In this document: piece after piece, positions 55,105-64,000 of the stretch | How positions within the stretch are numbered: position 1 is the first letter of the stretch | How the letters are laid out: each line of letters opens with the position of its first letter | Assembly (NCBI RefSeq): GCF_950295315.1 | Contig: NC_080170.1 | Coordinates: 98,703,971 to 98,767,970 of the forward strand | DNA from: Erinaceus europaeus | Taxonomy: Eukaryota > Chordata > Mammalia > Eulipotyphla > Erinaceidae | Direction of reading: 5' to 3' | DNA: 64,000 nt | Notes under the pieces: model-generated | Database searches by the model: none | Seen by the model: the letters and a program-made list of their open reading frames with translations, nothing else | What the model was told of the DNA's origin: nothing | Translations under genes and position numbers: made by a program

Positions 55105-55664
55105 ATTTCAGGATAAGGGGAATACAATTCCATACAGTTCCCACCACCAAAGTTCCATATCCCATTCCTTCCATTGGAAGCTTACCTATTCTTTATCCCC
55201 TTGTAAGTATGGACCAAAATTCTTTATAGGATGCAGAAGATGGAAGTTCTGGCTTCTGTAATTGCTTCTCAGTGAACATGGATGTCGGCATTATACTCTG
55301 TCTGTTACTTTCTTTCCCTAGTAGGGAAGGGCTCTGAGGAGGTGAAGTTCCAGGAAACACTGATGAGGTCATCTACCAAGAAGGTCAGGATGGCCTCAAA
55401 GTAACATCTGAAAATTGGTGGTGGAAAAGTGATATGATATAAAGCAGGACAAATTAGTAATCAGTACCTAAAGGTGAGAAAAGAACAAATGTAACCAAGA
55501 GTCTTTGTATGGGAAGACGCTAAGTCTATTTTAGGTATATTCCAAGGGGCCCATAACTTTTCTTATTTTTGCCTGAAGTTGGTAGCTAACATGCAGGAAA
55601 GGTAAAAATACTGTGTGGGAAGATTGTGTCAGAGTTGAGAATGGGTTTAGAAAACTGGATTAGG

Positions 55665-56425
55665 GGACTCAGGCGGTAGCACAGCAGGTGGCACAAAGTG
55701 CAAGGACCGGCATAAGGATCCTGGTTCAAGCCCCCAGGTCCCCACCTGCAGGGGAGTTGCTTCACAAGTGGTGAAGCAAGTCTGAAGGTGTCTATCTTTC
55801 TCTCCCCCTCTCTGTCTTCCCCTCCTCCCTCTATTTCTCACTGTCCTATCAAACAACAACAATAATAATAACTACAATAATAAAACATCAAGGGCAACAA
55901 AAAAGAATAAATAAATGCTGGGAAATTGTGCAGATGCAGTCACATCTGCCATGTTGTCCCCTCAGGCTTTGCTAGTTCCCAGAGAGTTGGGACATTCTCA
56001 GAGTGCCTGTTCTGCCATGTTGTGCCCTCAGGGCATTGTCTATTTCCCCTGCCATAGTTAAAGTGCTTTGGTTACTCCTCCCTCCTCCCATTCTCACAAG
56101 AGTTATTATCCTACCCTGGAGTGCTATGGTTACTCCTCCCCCTTCCCATTCTTGCGAGAGCTACTCCCATAAAAGTCCTTCTTCTTCCACACCTCTCTCT
56201 CTGGTCAGCTTCTTCACTTCGGTGTTTAGAAGCAGGAAAGGTTACTGTGTGAGGCGGCCATTTTTGCTACCTCCACGTGGCCCAACCTGCTTCTCTTTCA
56301 CCCAACCCTGAGGTGCCAGTGCAAATAAAGATTTGTGTGCGTTTCCTCTTCACTCCAGATCTCCTCTCTCTCTTCTCCGTGGTGCAGCACGACAAATAAA
56401 TAAATAAATATTTATATATATAAAA
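55665..56425 (+). mobile_element. Hedgehog SINE, type 1, split by an LTR
   Basis: The SINE body is 55665-55915 (head GGACTCAGGCGGTAGCACAG, B-box GGTTCAAGCCC). Its AATAAA tail resumes at 56395 after the LTR. The SINE's TSD, AGAAA(AC/TT)TGGATTAGG, lies at 55649-55664 and 56426-56441. Confidence 0.9.
55916..56394 (+). mobile_element. Solo LTR inserted in a SINE tail
   Basis: The LTR starts TGCTGGGAAATTG and ends GCAGCACGACA, 479 bp. CCCATAAAAGTCC (about 56166) is the TATA box and CAAATAAAGATT (about 56322) the poly(A) signal. AATAAA on both sides (55910-55915 and 56395-56400) fits a 6-bp TSD, although the SINE tail is itself AATAAA-repeated. Its 3' part resembles the reverse of 26242-26536 (CTCCACGTGGCC, AAAGATTTGTGTTCC-like, GATCTCCTCTCTCTCTTCTC). 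Confidence 0.87.
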
Positions 56426-57337
56426 AGAAATTTGGATTAGGGTAGAGAGTAGCTCCCAAATATGAGGGAAAAAAATATATATATCATTAACTGAAAACTC
56501 CATCAATCTGATCTAGGACCCATATCTATTCAAATTTAGCACAAGAACCTGTATAACCCGAGACCCTGCCAGTCTGAATTCCTAGTCTATAGTCACAGCT
56601 AGGAACTTACTAAGCTTCACTCCTTTCAGGACCAGTCTTCCTTGAGTCACAGAGTAAGTAGACCCAGCCTCAGTTTGGAGAGTGGGGTAGTCTCTACCAC
56701 TGTTGTTCTACACTGAGGGTAAGTGTAGAACAAGAGGGCTTATAATGGTGTTTCTAATGGATGTGATCAGTGTTAGTGTAGAGAGGGATCTATTAGAGGT
56801 CTGGGTTCAGCATATCCATGTAGGAATCCAAGGATTCCCTAACTAAAGCCCCAGATGATGGAGTGGTCTGGTAGTGACCAAAAGGGCCATCATTAAAGTA
56901 TGCCAGTCTCTTGCCCTTATTCAACTTTTGTAGCTCTTAGTTCTCTTAGTTTAACTGACTTATAGTGATGAGGGAACTGAAGTAAGGGGTAGAAGAGGAG
57001 ATTATCTAGATATAAGTAGAAAATATTTGAGTAAGTACTTTATGTTGTCCTTTTTATGTCTTTCCACTTGTTTGCTGCACTTATTGAGCCTAAGTCTATT
57101 CACTGAAGATCATTGCACACTTCTACTTTAAGGTATATATTTTCCCCTAATTTATGGATATCTGTACACATGTACCCTATTCATTGGGTCCTGGTCTGTA
57201 TCTAGGTTCTGTAACTTTGTTAGGAAGTGTAATATTTGGAATGGAACCAGTGAGTCCTAAGAGTCAGAAAAGATCTCACCACAGTATTGGAGATGATAAG
57301 AGAGAAAGAAAAGGAGAAAAAAGAAAGTTTTAGATTT

Positions 57338-57530
57338 TATTGAATGCATATAGTACATACTACAGTGCAGAAGGAGCCAGGTTCAAGTCCCTGGTACCTA
57401 CCTACAGGGAGAAAGCTTCATGAGTGGTGAAACAGTGCTGCAGGTGTCTCTCTCCCTCTCTATAACCATCTTCCCTCTCAATTTCTGGCTGTGCCTATCC
57501 CATATATAAATAAAGATTTTTAAAAAAACT
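57338..57530 (+). mobile_element. Hedgehog SINE, type 2, truncated head
   Basis: ATAGTACATACTACAGTGCA and B-box GGTTCAAGTCCC are followed by GAGAAAGCTTCATGAGTGGT and a TATAAATAAAGATTTTTA end. Confidence 0.88.
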
Positions 57531-58258
57531 TGCAATTTTTTATATTTTCAGTCATAGACTTTATTGTAAAGTTTAAAATAAAACAAACCTCAAAACAAGC
57601 ATAGAACTTTCTTTTCACATTCTTCTGATGTCTTTTTTTGTGTGTGTGCAATCTCCATATCACTCATATCATTATGAACTACATATGGTTCAGAATTTAT
57701 TGCTATTGATTTTAGGAGTTTATGTTTGTCAGTGACTTCTTTGTGCTGTAGTCAACACCCCAATTTAAAACACTTTTGAAATTAATTTTATTTTCATATC
57801 TTTAGTGATCTTCATCAAAGAAAAATCTAAATCAAGTATGAGAACACTTAGAATTCATATAATTGTTGGTAAGAGCTTTTATTTTTATAAATGAGTAGTT
57901 TAGACATTCAGGATATTTTTTATGTGATTTCTTAATTTTTGAGGCAGCACTGGTTTATAATACCTTACATGTTTTGTGAGTATAGGTTCTATTTACTTCA
58001 AATGTATGTTATCATGCTATGTCCTTCAGGAAAACATCAATAGATTTCCACTGCAATCCCTTAGATTTTTCTCTGCTCTTTGTTCTCATAGCATTTGATA
58101 CACTCAGTCAGAATTTATAGAGTACAGTCGGAATTGAAGTGTCTGTTTTGGTCTCTCCTTTTGTTCTGTTACTTTATATTCCACATAGGAATGAAATCAG
58201 ACTGTATTTTTTCCATCCTCAATTCCCCCCCAAAAAAGAAAAGATTCCATCTTTAAAA
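57531..58258. other. AT-rich intergenic sequence
   Basis: No gene or repeat recognised. Confidence 0.5.

Positions 58259-58338
<80 letters not shown>
58259..58338. repeat. (TA)n(TG)n compound microsatellite
   Basis: About twenty TA units pass directly into about nineteen TG units. Confidence 0.95.
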
Positions 58339-58341
<3 letters not shown>

Positions 58342-58439
58342 CGTGCATGAACACACAATTTGTATTTATAGAATGTTTGAAAGTGAAATATCATGAATTT
58401 TTTAAAATTAAGTATCAAATGAACTACTATATTCTAACA

Positions 58440-60510
58440 ATTTAGAGAACCTGGAGTGAAATGGACACATTTTTTAGAAGCATATAGCCTTCCAGGTATA
58501 AACTAGGAGGAGCTGCAAAGCAGGACTAGACCAATTACAACAAAAGAATTTGAAACAGTAATAATTAACCTCCCTAACAACAAAAATCCAGGCCTAGCTT
58601 TAGAAATGAATTATATAAATTTTTTAAGGAGGAACAATTACCCATACTTCTCAAATTCTGCCAAAGGATCAAAGACTCAGGGACCCTAACACTATGAAGC
58701 CAACATCACCCTGATGACAAAAGCAGACAGATTCAACTGAAAAAAAAAAGTACAGAAAAATATCCCTGATGAAAATATATGCTAAGATAATCAATAAAAT
58801 CTTAGCCAGCTGGATATAACAGTACATTAAGAAGATTGTCCACCATGACCAAGTAGGCTTTAGATCAGGGATGCAAAGTTGGATCAATATATGTAAATAA
58901 ATAAATGTTATTCACCATATCAACAGAAGGAAAATAAAAAATGATATGATTATCTCAATAGATGCAGAGAAAGCCTATAACAAAATTTATCATCATTCAT
59001 AATCAAAACACTAAAAAGATGAAGATAGAGGGAAATTTCTCAAACTAGTAGGAACCTATAGCCAACATCCTACTCAATAATGAGAAGCTGAAAGCTCTCC
59101 TTCTCCACTCAGACACAAAGGAGGGTAGCACACTTTTACCATTACTGTTCAATATAGTACTGGATGTATTAGCCATAGCAATTAGACAAGAGAAAAGAAT
59201 TAAAGGGATTTAGATTGTAAAGGAAAAAGTTAAGCTGTGACTATTTGCAGATGATATGTCTGCATATATAGAAAGTTCCAAAGAATCTAGTAGAAAGCTT
59301 CTGGAAAGTGTCAGGCTACAAAATCAATGTATAAAATTCAATAGCATTCCTCTATGTAAACACTAAGCTATCAAAAGACATCCAGAAATCAATACTCTTT
59401 ACTATATCAGCAAAAACAATAAAATATTTAGAAATAAAGTTAACAAATGAAGTGAAAGTCATATACACTGAAAACTATGTCACTCTTCAATGAAATAGAA
59501 AAAGGCACAAAGACGTTGAAAGAGATCTTATGCTTTTGGATGGGGAGAATTAGCATTATCAAAATGACCATCCTACCCAGTGCCATATATGTATTTGATG
59601 TCATCTGTATCAAGATATCACCACATTTCTTTAAAGGAACAGAACAAAGCTACAAAAGTTTATCAGGAACCAGAAAGTCCCTAAGATTGCCAAAACAATC
59701 TTGAGGGAAGAAAAATAAAAAATAAATAAACAAACAACAACAGCAACAAAAAACAAGAGTGGAGGAGTCACACTTCCTGACCTCAAATTATATTAGAGAG
59801 TTACAGTAACCAAAACGGTATGGTACTGGAACAAAAATAGACACAGATATCAGTGGAGCAGAGTTAAAAGCCCAGAAATAACCCCCTACAACTTTGGACA
59901 ACTGAATTTTGACAAGGGGAGGAAGGCAAGTCTCCTCAACAAGGGGTGTTGAGGAAGAAAAAAATTAGAATAAAAGGAATAACATTAGACCAGCATTTAT
60001 CACGTGCACAAAATCCAACTATAAGTAGAACAAAGACATGGACATTAGGCCAGAAACTACCAAATACATAAAAGAAAATATTGGCAGAACACTTCACAAT
60101 CTGTTCTTCAAAAATATGTTAAAGACTCAAATCCAACAGCAGAGAAAACAAAAACAAATGAATGGGACTACATCAAACTGAAACACTTCTGCACAGCAAA
60201 GAACACCACTCTGAAAGAAAGATACCCTACAATGTGAGAGAGGATATTTATACAATACATATCAGATAAAGGACTAATAACCAAAAAACATAAAAAGTTT
60301 AGTAAACTTACCACTAAAATATCAAATAATCCCATTAGAAAATGGGGCAAAAATATGGACAGAAACCTCATCAAAGAAGAGATACAGAGGGCCAATAAGC
60401 ACATGAAATGATGCTCAAATTCACTGATCATCAGAAAAATGTAAATAAAAGACAACAATCAGATACTACTTTATACTTGTGAGAATGTCATACATTAGAA
60501 AGGGCAGTAA
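58440..60510 (+). mobile_element. Decayed L1 ORF2, reverse transcriptase to C-terminus
   Basis: The sequence follows L1 ORF2 in order. It starts just before the RT domain (AGACCAATTACAACAAAAGA, ACAAAAATCCAGGCCTAGCT). It passes the fingers and palm (ACCAAGTAGGCTTTAGATCA, CTCAATAGATGCAGAGAAAG, TTGCAGATGATATGTCTGCA, the last covering the catalytic aspartates). It then continues into the C-terminal segment (TATGGTACTGGAACAAAAATAGAC) and the end (AAATGGGGCAAAAATATGGA). Many stops and frameshifts break it. The 5' half (ORF1, endonuclease) is absent. It continues at 61205 after a younger insertion. Confidence 0.92.
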
Positions 60511-61204
60511 TTATTTATATCTCTTTCCCATATTAGGGAGCTACTACTCGCTTCTCTGTTCCAGCTTTCTGGTCCTTTTCCAAGCCATGATACCATCTCC
60601 CCAGACAATAACTTGGATCCACCTACATATCAGATTTCAGGCTCAGGAAAAAAACAAAACAAAAAAACACTAGTGTAGCTACAGGTCCTTTGAAATATAA
60701 CTAAAATATGCCTACTAGCTTCCTACAAAATGGAAGACACCCCCTCCCAACACTTCATCTGCACTATTCCAGCCTTTAGGTGCATGATTGTTCAACAATT
60801 TGTTTGACTTTGTATGTTAACTCTCTTTTCAGCCACCAGGTTCCAGATGCTAGCAGGATGCAACCAGACTTCCCCGGACAGACAACACCACCAATGTGCC
60901 TTGGAGCTCTGCTTCCCCAGAGCCCTTCCCCACTAGAGAAAGAGAAAGACAGGCTGGGAGTATGGATCAACCTGTCAAGCCCATGTTCAGTGGGGAAGCA
61001 ATTACAGAAGCCAGACCTTCAACCTTCTGCATCCCACAATGACCATGGGTCCATACTCCCAAAGGGTTAAAGAAAGGAAAGCTATCAGGGGAGGGGATGT
61101 GATATGGAGGTCTGGTGTTGGGAACTGTGTAAAGCTGTACCCCTATTATCCTATGGTTTTGCCAATGTTCCCTTTTTATAAATAAAAAAAAAAATTTTTA
61201 AAAA
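60511..61204 (+). mobile_element. L1 3'UTR insertion with 14-bp TSD
   Basis: This 694-bp segment is flanked by a perfect AGAAAGGGCAGTAA at 60497-60510 and 61205-61218 and ends in an A-rich tail. It is a 5'-truncated L1 made only of 3'UTR, inserted into an older L1. It matches 44830-45292 (CAACAATTTGTTTG, TTAACTCTCTTTTCAGCC, GGGGAAGCAATTACAGAAGC). Confidence 0.93.
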
Positions 61205-61885
61205 AGAAAGGGCAGTAACAACAAATTTTGGAGAGAATGTGGGGGAAAGGATTACATTTGTGCACTGCTGGTGAGAGTATACATTGGTGTAACCTTTGTG
61301 GAAAATAATCTAGAGTTTTCTCAGAACAGTAGAAATAGACCTATCCTATGACCTAGCAATTTCTCTCCTGAGGATTTACTTAAAGGAAATGAAAGCACCT
61401 ATTAGAAGTGATTTACATATAATGTTTATATAAGCACAATTTGTAATAGCCAAAACTTGAAGCAACTCAAATGTCCAATGACAGATGAGTGGCTAAAAAA
61501 ATCATGGTGGATGAGTGGCTAAAAAATCATGGTATATATTCATGACGGAATGCTACTAAATAGGCTATTGAAATGGTGTGGTTATATCCTTTGAGTCATC
61601 TTGGATAGAACCAGATGCGACCAGAAGACATATTAAGTGAGATAAGCCATAAAGAGGACAAATACCAAATAATCTCATGTATGTGTGGGACATGATAAAT
61701 AGAGATAGGGAGGGAGAAGACCAAATGAAATGTCGACTCACAGGGTGTTGAAATTGTCAAAGCAAAAAACTCAGAAAGAGAGGAGAGAAAGATGTGGAAA
61801 AGAACAGTTCGGTTCTGGTGTATAATGAAATTGTATGCATACATCAATAATTGTACTGTAAAGCATTAACCCTCTCAATTAGAAA
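61205..61885 (+). mobile_element. L1 ORF2 end and 3'UTR, continuation
   Basis: TTTGGAGAGAATGTGGGGGA, CATTGGTGTAACCTTTGTGG and CAAATGTCCAATGACAGATG are typical of the last part of L1 ORF2. A 24-bp unit (GATGAGTGGCTAAAAAATCA...) is tandemly duplicated at about 61484-61531. The rest is an older 3'UTR unlike the younger subfamily. Confidence 0.88.
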
Positions 61886-62342
61886 ACTATTTCCCTTTAT
61901 TTCAGCTACTGATTAAGATTTTATATATAAAAATAAGCCTTATTTCTAAATTAAGAGTATGATGTTCCTAAGGGAATTTTAGTAGGGAGTGTTATTTTCT
62001 TTTAGATGGAAGACTAAACAGAAGGGGTATATATCAGAATAAAATTGTCTGACTTTATACAAATTATCTTCAAGCTATATCATAAAAAACATAAGCAAAA
62101 TTCTAAGTAAACATTCCAGGAGTCACTTGGCTGTTTCAATTTGAGACACTATTATACATATCAAGGTAATGATTAAGTCATAGCAGATTTAGATTAGAAC
62201 TCTGGGTTGTGTGCAAAAATCTAGAAGACCACATGTTTTCCAGATGTTCTGTATTAACTACAACTAAATCCTTCAGATACTCCAGGGAAAAAAAAATTAG
62301 GTAAATTCAAATGATGTTAACTTTGAACAGTAGAAGATGTGG
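61886..62342. other. AT-rich intergenic sequence
   Basis: Nothing recognised. Confidence 0.5.
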
Positions 62343-62608
62343 GGGAGACAGGTGGTAGTGTAGCAGATTAAGCACATGTGGCGCAAAGCCCAAAGACTGG
62401 CATAAGGATCCTGGTTTGAGCCCCCAGATCCCCACCTACAGGGGAGTCGTTTCACAAGCAGTGAAGCAGGTCTGCAGGTGTCCATCTTTCTCTCCCCCCT
62501 CTGTCTTCCCCTCCCCTCTCCACTTCTCTCTGTTTTATCCAACAACGACAACATCAATAATAACAACCACAACAAGGGCAACAAAAGTGAAGAGAAAGAA
62601 AAAAAAAG
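62343..62608 (+). mobile_element. Hedgehog SINE, type 1, with TSD
   Basis: GGGGAGACAGGTGGTAGTGT, B-box GGTTTGAGCCCC, and a CAACAAAAGTGAAGAGAAAG end are present. GAAGATGTG occurs on both sides. Confidence 0.93.
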
Positions 62609-62647
62609 ATGAAGATGTGAATCCATTTGACTAACTTTCTATTTGTT

Positions 62648-62862
62648 TTTTTAATTTTTGTATTATCTTTATTTATTGGATAGAGACAGCCAGAAATCAA
62701 GAAGGGAAAGGGGATAGAGAAGGAAAGAGACAGAGAGATACCTACAACACTGCTTCACTACTTGCAAAGCTTCCCCCCTGCAGGTAGGTACTGGGGCCTT
62801 GAACCTGGGGTCCTTGGGCATTGTAAAGTGTGCACTCAACCAGGTGTGCCACCACCTTGCCC
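62648..62862 (-). mobile_element. Hedgehog SINE, type 2, with TSD
   Basis: TTTATTGGATAGAGACAGCC, CTTGCAAAGCTTCCCCCCTG, CTTGAACCTGGGGTCCTTGG and CCACCACCTTGCCCC read as a full minus-strand copy. CCTATTT/TCTATTT repeats flank it. Confidence 0.92.
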
Positions 62863-63191
62863 CAAATTCCTATTTTTAATAAATTACTTGATGTATTTCC
62901 AGGAATATACATTAAAACAAACCCACAAATATATTACTTACTGCTATTCTCACTCATGAACATTCCACACCTGCAACAGCAGGTTTTGAATTTCATATTA
63001 TAGCAATTTTATTTACAAAACTACTGGTTTTATAAAGACTAAAACAATAATTTTTACTATTTACCCATTAGAGATACTCTTTTGCGGGTGTGTGTGTCAG
63101 TACAAAGATACTCAGAATATTCAGATATTTGAAATACTTATTTGATTTTACAAAGATATTTACATTTCTTAGAAAAGTGATTCACTTGTGG
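62863..63191. other. AT-rich intergenic sequence
   Basis: Nothing recognised. Confidence 0.5.
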
Positions 63192-63347
63192 TCCAGGAGA
63201 TGGCACAGTGGATAAAACTTTGGACTTTCAAGATTGAGGTCCCGAATTCAATTCCCGGCAGCACATGTACCAGAGTGATGTCTGGTTCTTTCTCTCTCTC
63301 CTCCTATCTTTCCTAATTAATAAGCAAATAAAGTCTTTAAATTAAAA
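63192..63347 (+). mobile_element. Full-length tRNA-like SINE, type 3, with TSD
   Basis: This is the best type 3 copy. TGGTCCAGGAGATGGCACAG and GTGGATAAAACTTTGGACTT cover the A-box arm, GAATTCAATTCCCGGCAGCA the B-box, followed by CTGGTTCTTTCTCTCTCTCC and poly(A). The TSD AGAAAAGTGA(T/C)TCAC lies on both sides. Confidence 0.9.
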
Positions 63348-63829
63348 AAAAAGAAAAGTGACTCACCCCTTTCAGAAGATAGATTGTTCAAGTTGCTGCT
63401 CAGATCCAAGTCAAGTCTGCCTGCATTATAGTGTTCCAGGTTTAGTCAAGTGATTCATAAACCAACCCTCTGCACTCGATTTCAGCTGAACTGTTTATAT
63501 TCTTGGGATGTGAATTCACTCCAGTAAATTATACTGTAACTATATATCATTGACTTGAGTTGTAAGTAAAACCTTTCCACCCCAGGGTGGAGGGAGGTAG
63601 CTCTTTTGAAGTATAAACATCATATTACCACATTAAACATGCAAGCTGGTTAATCTCTGTGTTGTCTTTATCTATTTAGATGTTCTCCTCTTGGCATTTT
63701 TAATCTTTGTTTCTTTTATTCAGCATCATAAAACATTCACTGAAGACCATTATATTGTATGGTATATTATTTGTGAATTTATTTTAGGAAGAAAGAAAAC
63801 CTTAAAACAAACCTTGCTAGAATGTGCAG
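63348..63829. other. Unclassified intergenic sequence
   Basis: No gene or clear repeat. Confidence 0.5.
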
Positions 63830-64000
63830 ATACAAACAAAAATTAGAAACATCTACTGTTGGAGAGGCCATTGGATTAAAGAAACTATCCTACATTGCTG
63901 GTGGGAATGTAACTTGGTTGAATTCCTGTGGCAAAAAGTCTGAAGAGTCAGCAGAATGTTAGAAATGTATCTACTCTATGACCTGGGAATTCCTGTCTTG
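63830..64000 (+). mobile_element. L1 ORF2-end fragment, cut by window edge
   Basis: ACATTGCTGGTGGGAATGTA, AAAAGTCTGAAGAGTCAGCA and TCTACTCTATGACCTGGGAA are the same part of L1 ORF2 as 61255-61370. Confidence 0.85.

Larger units (their letters stand above)
55105..57315 (-). mobile_element. L1 3'UTR, minus strand, with nested insertions
   Basis: Left of 55665 and right of 56441 the sequence matches the L1 3'UTR in reverse. Examples are ACAATTCCATACAGTTCCCA, CTTCTGTAATTGCTTCTCAG, and GTATCTAGGTTCTGTAACTT near 57200. Without the insertions it is about 1.45 kb, so this older subfamily has a longer 3'UTR than the copy at 43935. It holds a SINE that itself holds an LTR. Confidence 0.8.

Noticed and set aside
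62297..62626. 109-codon minus-strand frame
   Set aside because: It lies over a type 1 SINE; equivalent frames appear over other type 1 copies.

Overview
The window is mammalian intergenic DNA, almost certainly from a hedgehog (Erinaceidae: Erinaceus, Atelerix or a close relative). Two signals point there. About fifty tRNA-derived SINEs belong to families I recognise as hedgehog-specific. Two copies of a Vingi-type non-LTR retrotransposon are present, a clade reported among mammals only from hedgehogs. No host protein-coding gene, structural RNA gene or CRISPR array is supported. The only host-derived coding remnant is a 5'-truncated processed pseudogene of nucleophosmin (NPM1) at 3075-3712.

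SINE types used below. Type 1 has a tRNA-like head with A-box and B-box, a CT-rich body and a CAA/AATAAA tail. Type 1b is type 1 plus a 3' extension (CCAGGAGCAGTGGATTC...CCTGGAGGC) and poly(A). Type 2 is a shorter relative with AAAGCTT in the body and an AATAAATA tail. Type 3 is a more diverged tRNA-like family (GGTGGCGCAGTGGAT...GAGTTCAATCCC). Many copies have visible target-site duplications (TSDs).

Layout. 1-13.5 kb: old unique sequence, an inverted repeat (697-835 / 2316-2425), the NPM1 pseudogene, an L2 relic, about a dozen SINEs and an L1M ORF1-region relic. 13.5-17.4 kb: minus-strand, 5'-truncated copy of a betaretrovirus-like ERV. 17.4-31 kb: SINEs, four isolated LTRs (23.1, 23.8, 26.2 and 29.6 kb) and a minus-strand L1 3'UTR. 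31.1-34.7 kb: two Vingi copies tail to tail, the first inside an L1 relic. 36.4-41.6 kb: a two-LTR but internally defective provirus of the same ERV family, plus strand. 43.9-51.4 and 55.1-57.3 kb: L1 3'UTR copies, some with SINEs and an LTR nested inside. 58.4-61.9 kb: decayed L1 ORF2 and 3' end, interrupted by a younger L1 3'UTR insertion with a 14-bp TSD. 62-64 kb: SINEs and another L1 3' fragment.

The elements relate as parasites and hosts rather than as a pathway. L1 machinery probably made the NPM1 pseudogene and the poly(A)-tailed SINEs, while Vingi copies end in (GAA)n and probably used their own reverse transcriptase. Nesting order gives relative ages: L1M and L2, then older L1 3'UTRs, then SINEs, then LTRs and Vingi. 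Both ERV copies, both Vingi copies and several L1 tails form long inverted repeats. Family assignments come from recognising sequence by eye; no database search was run.
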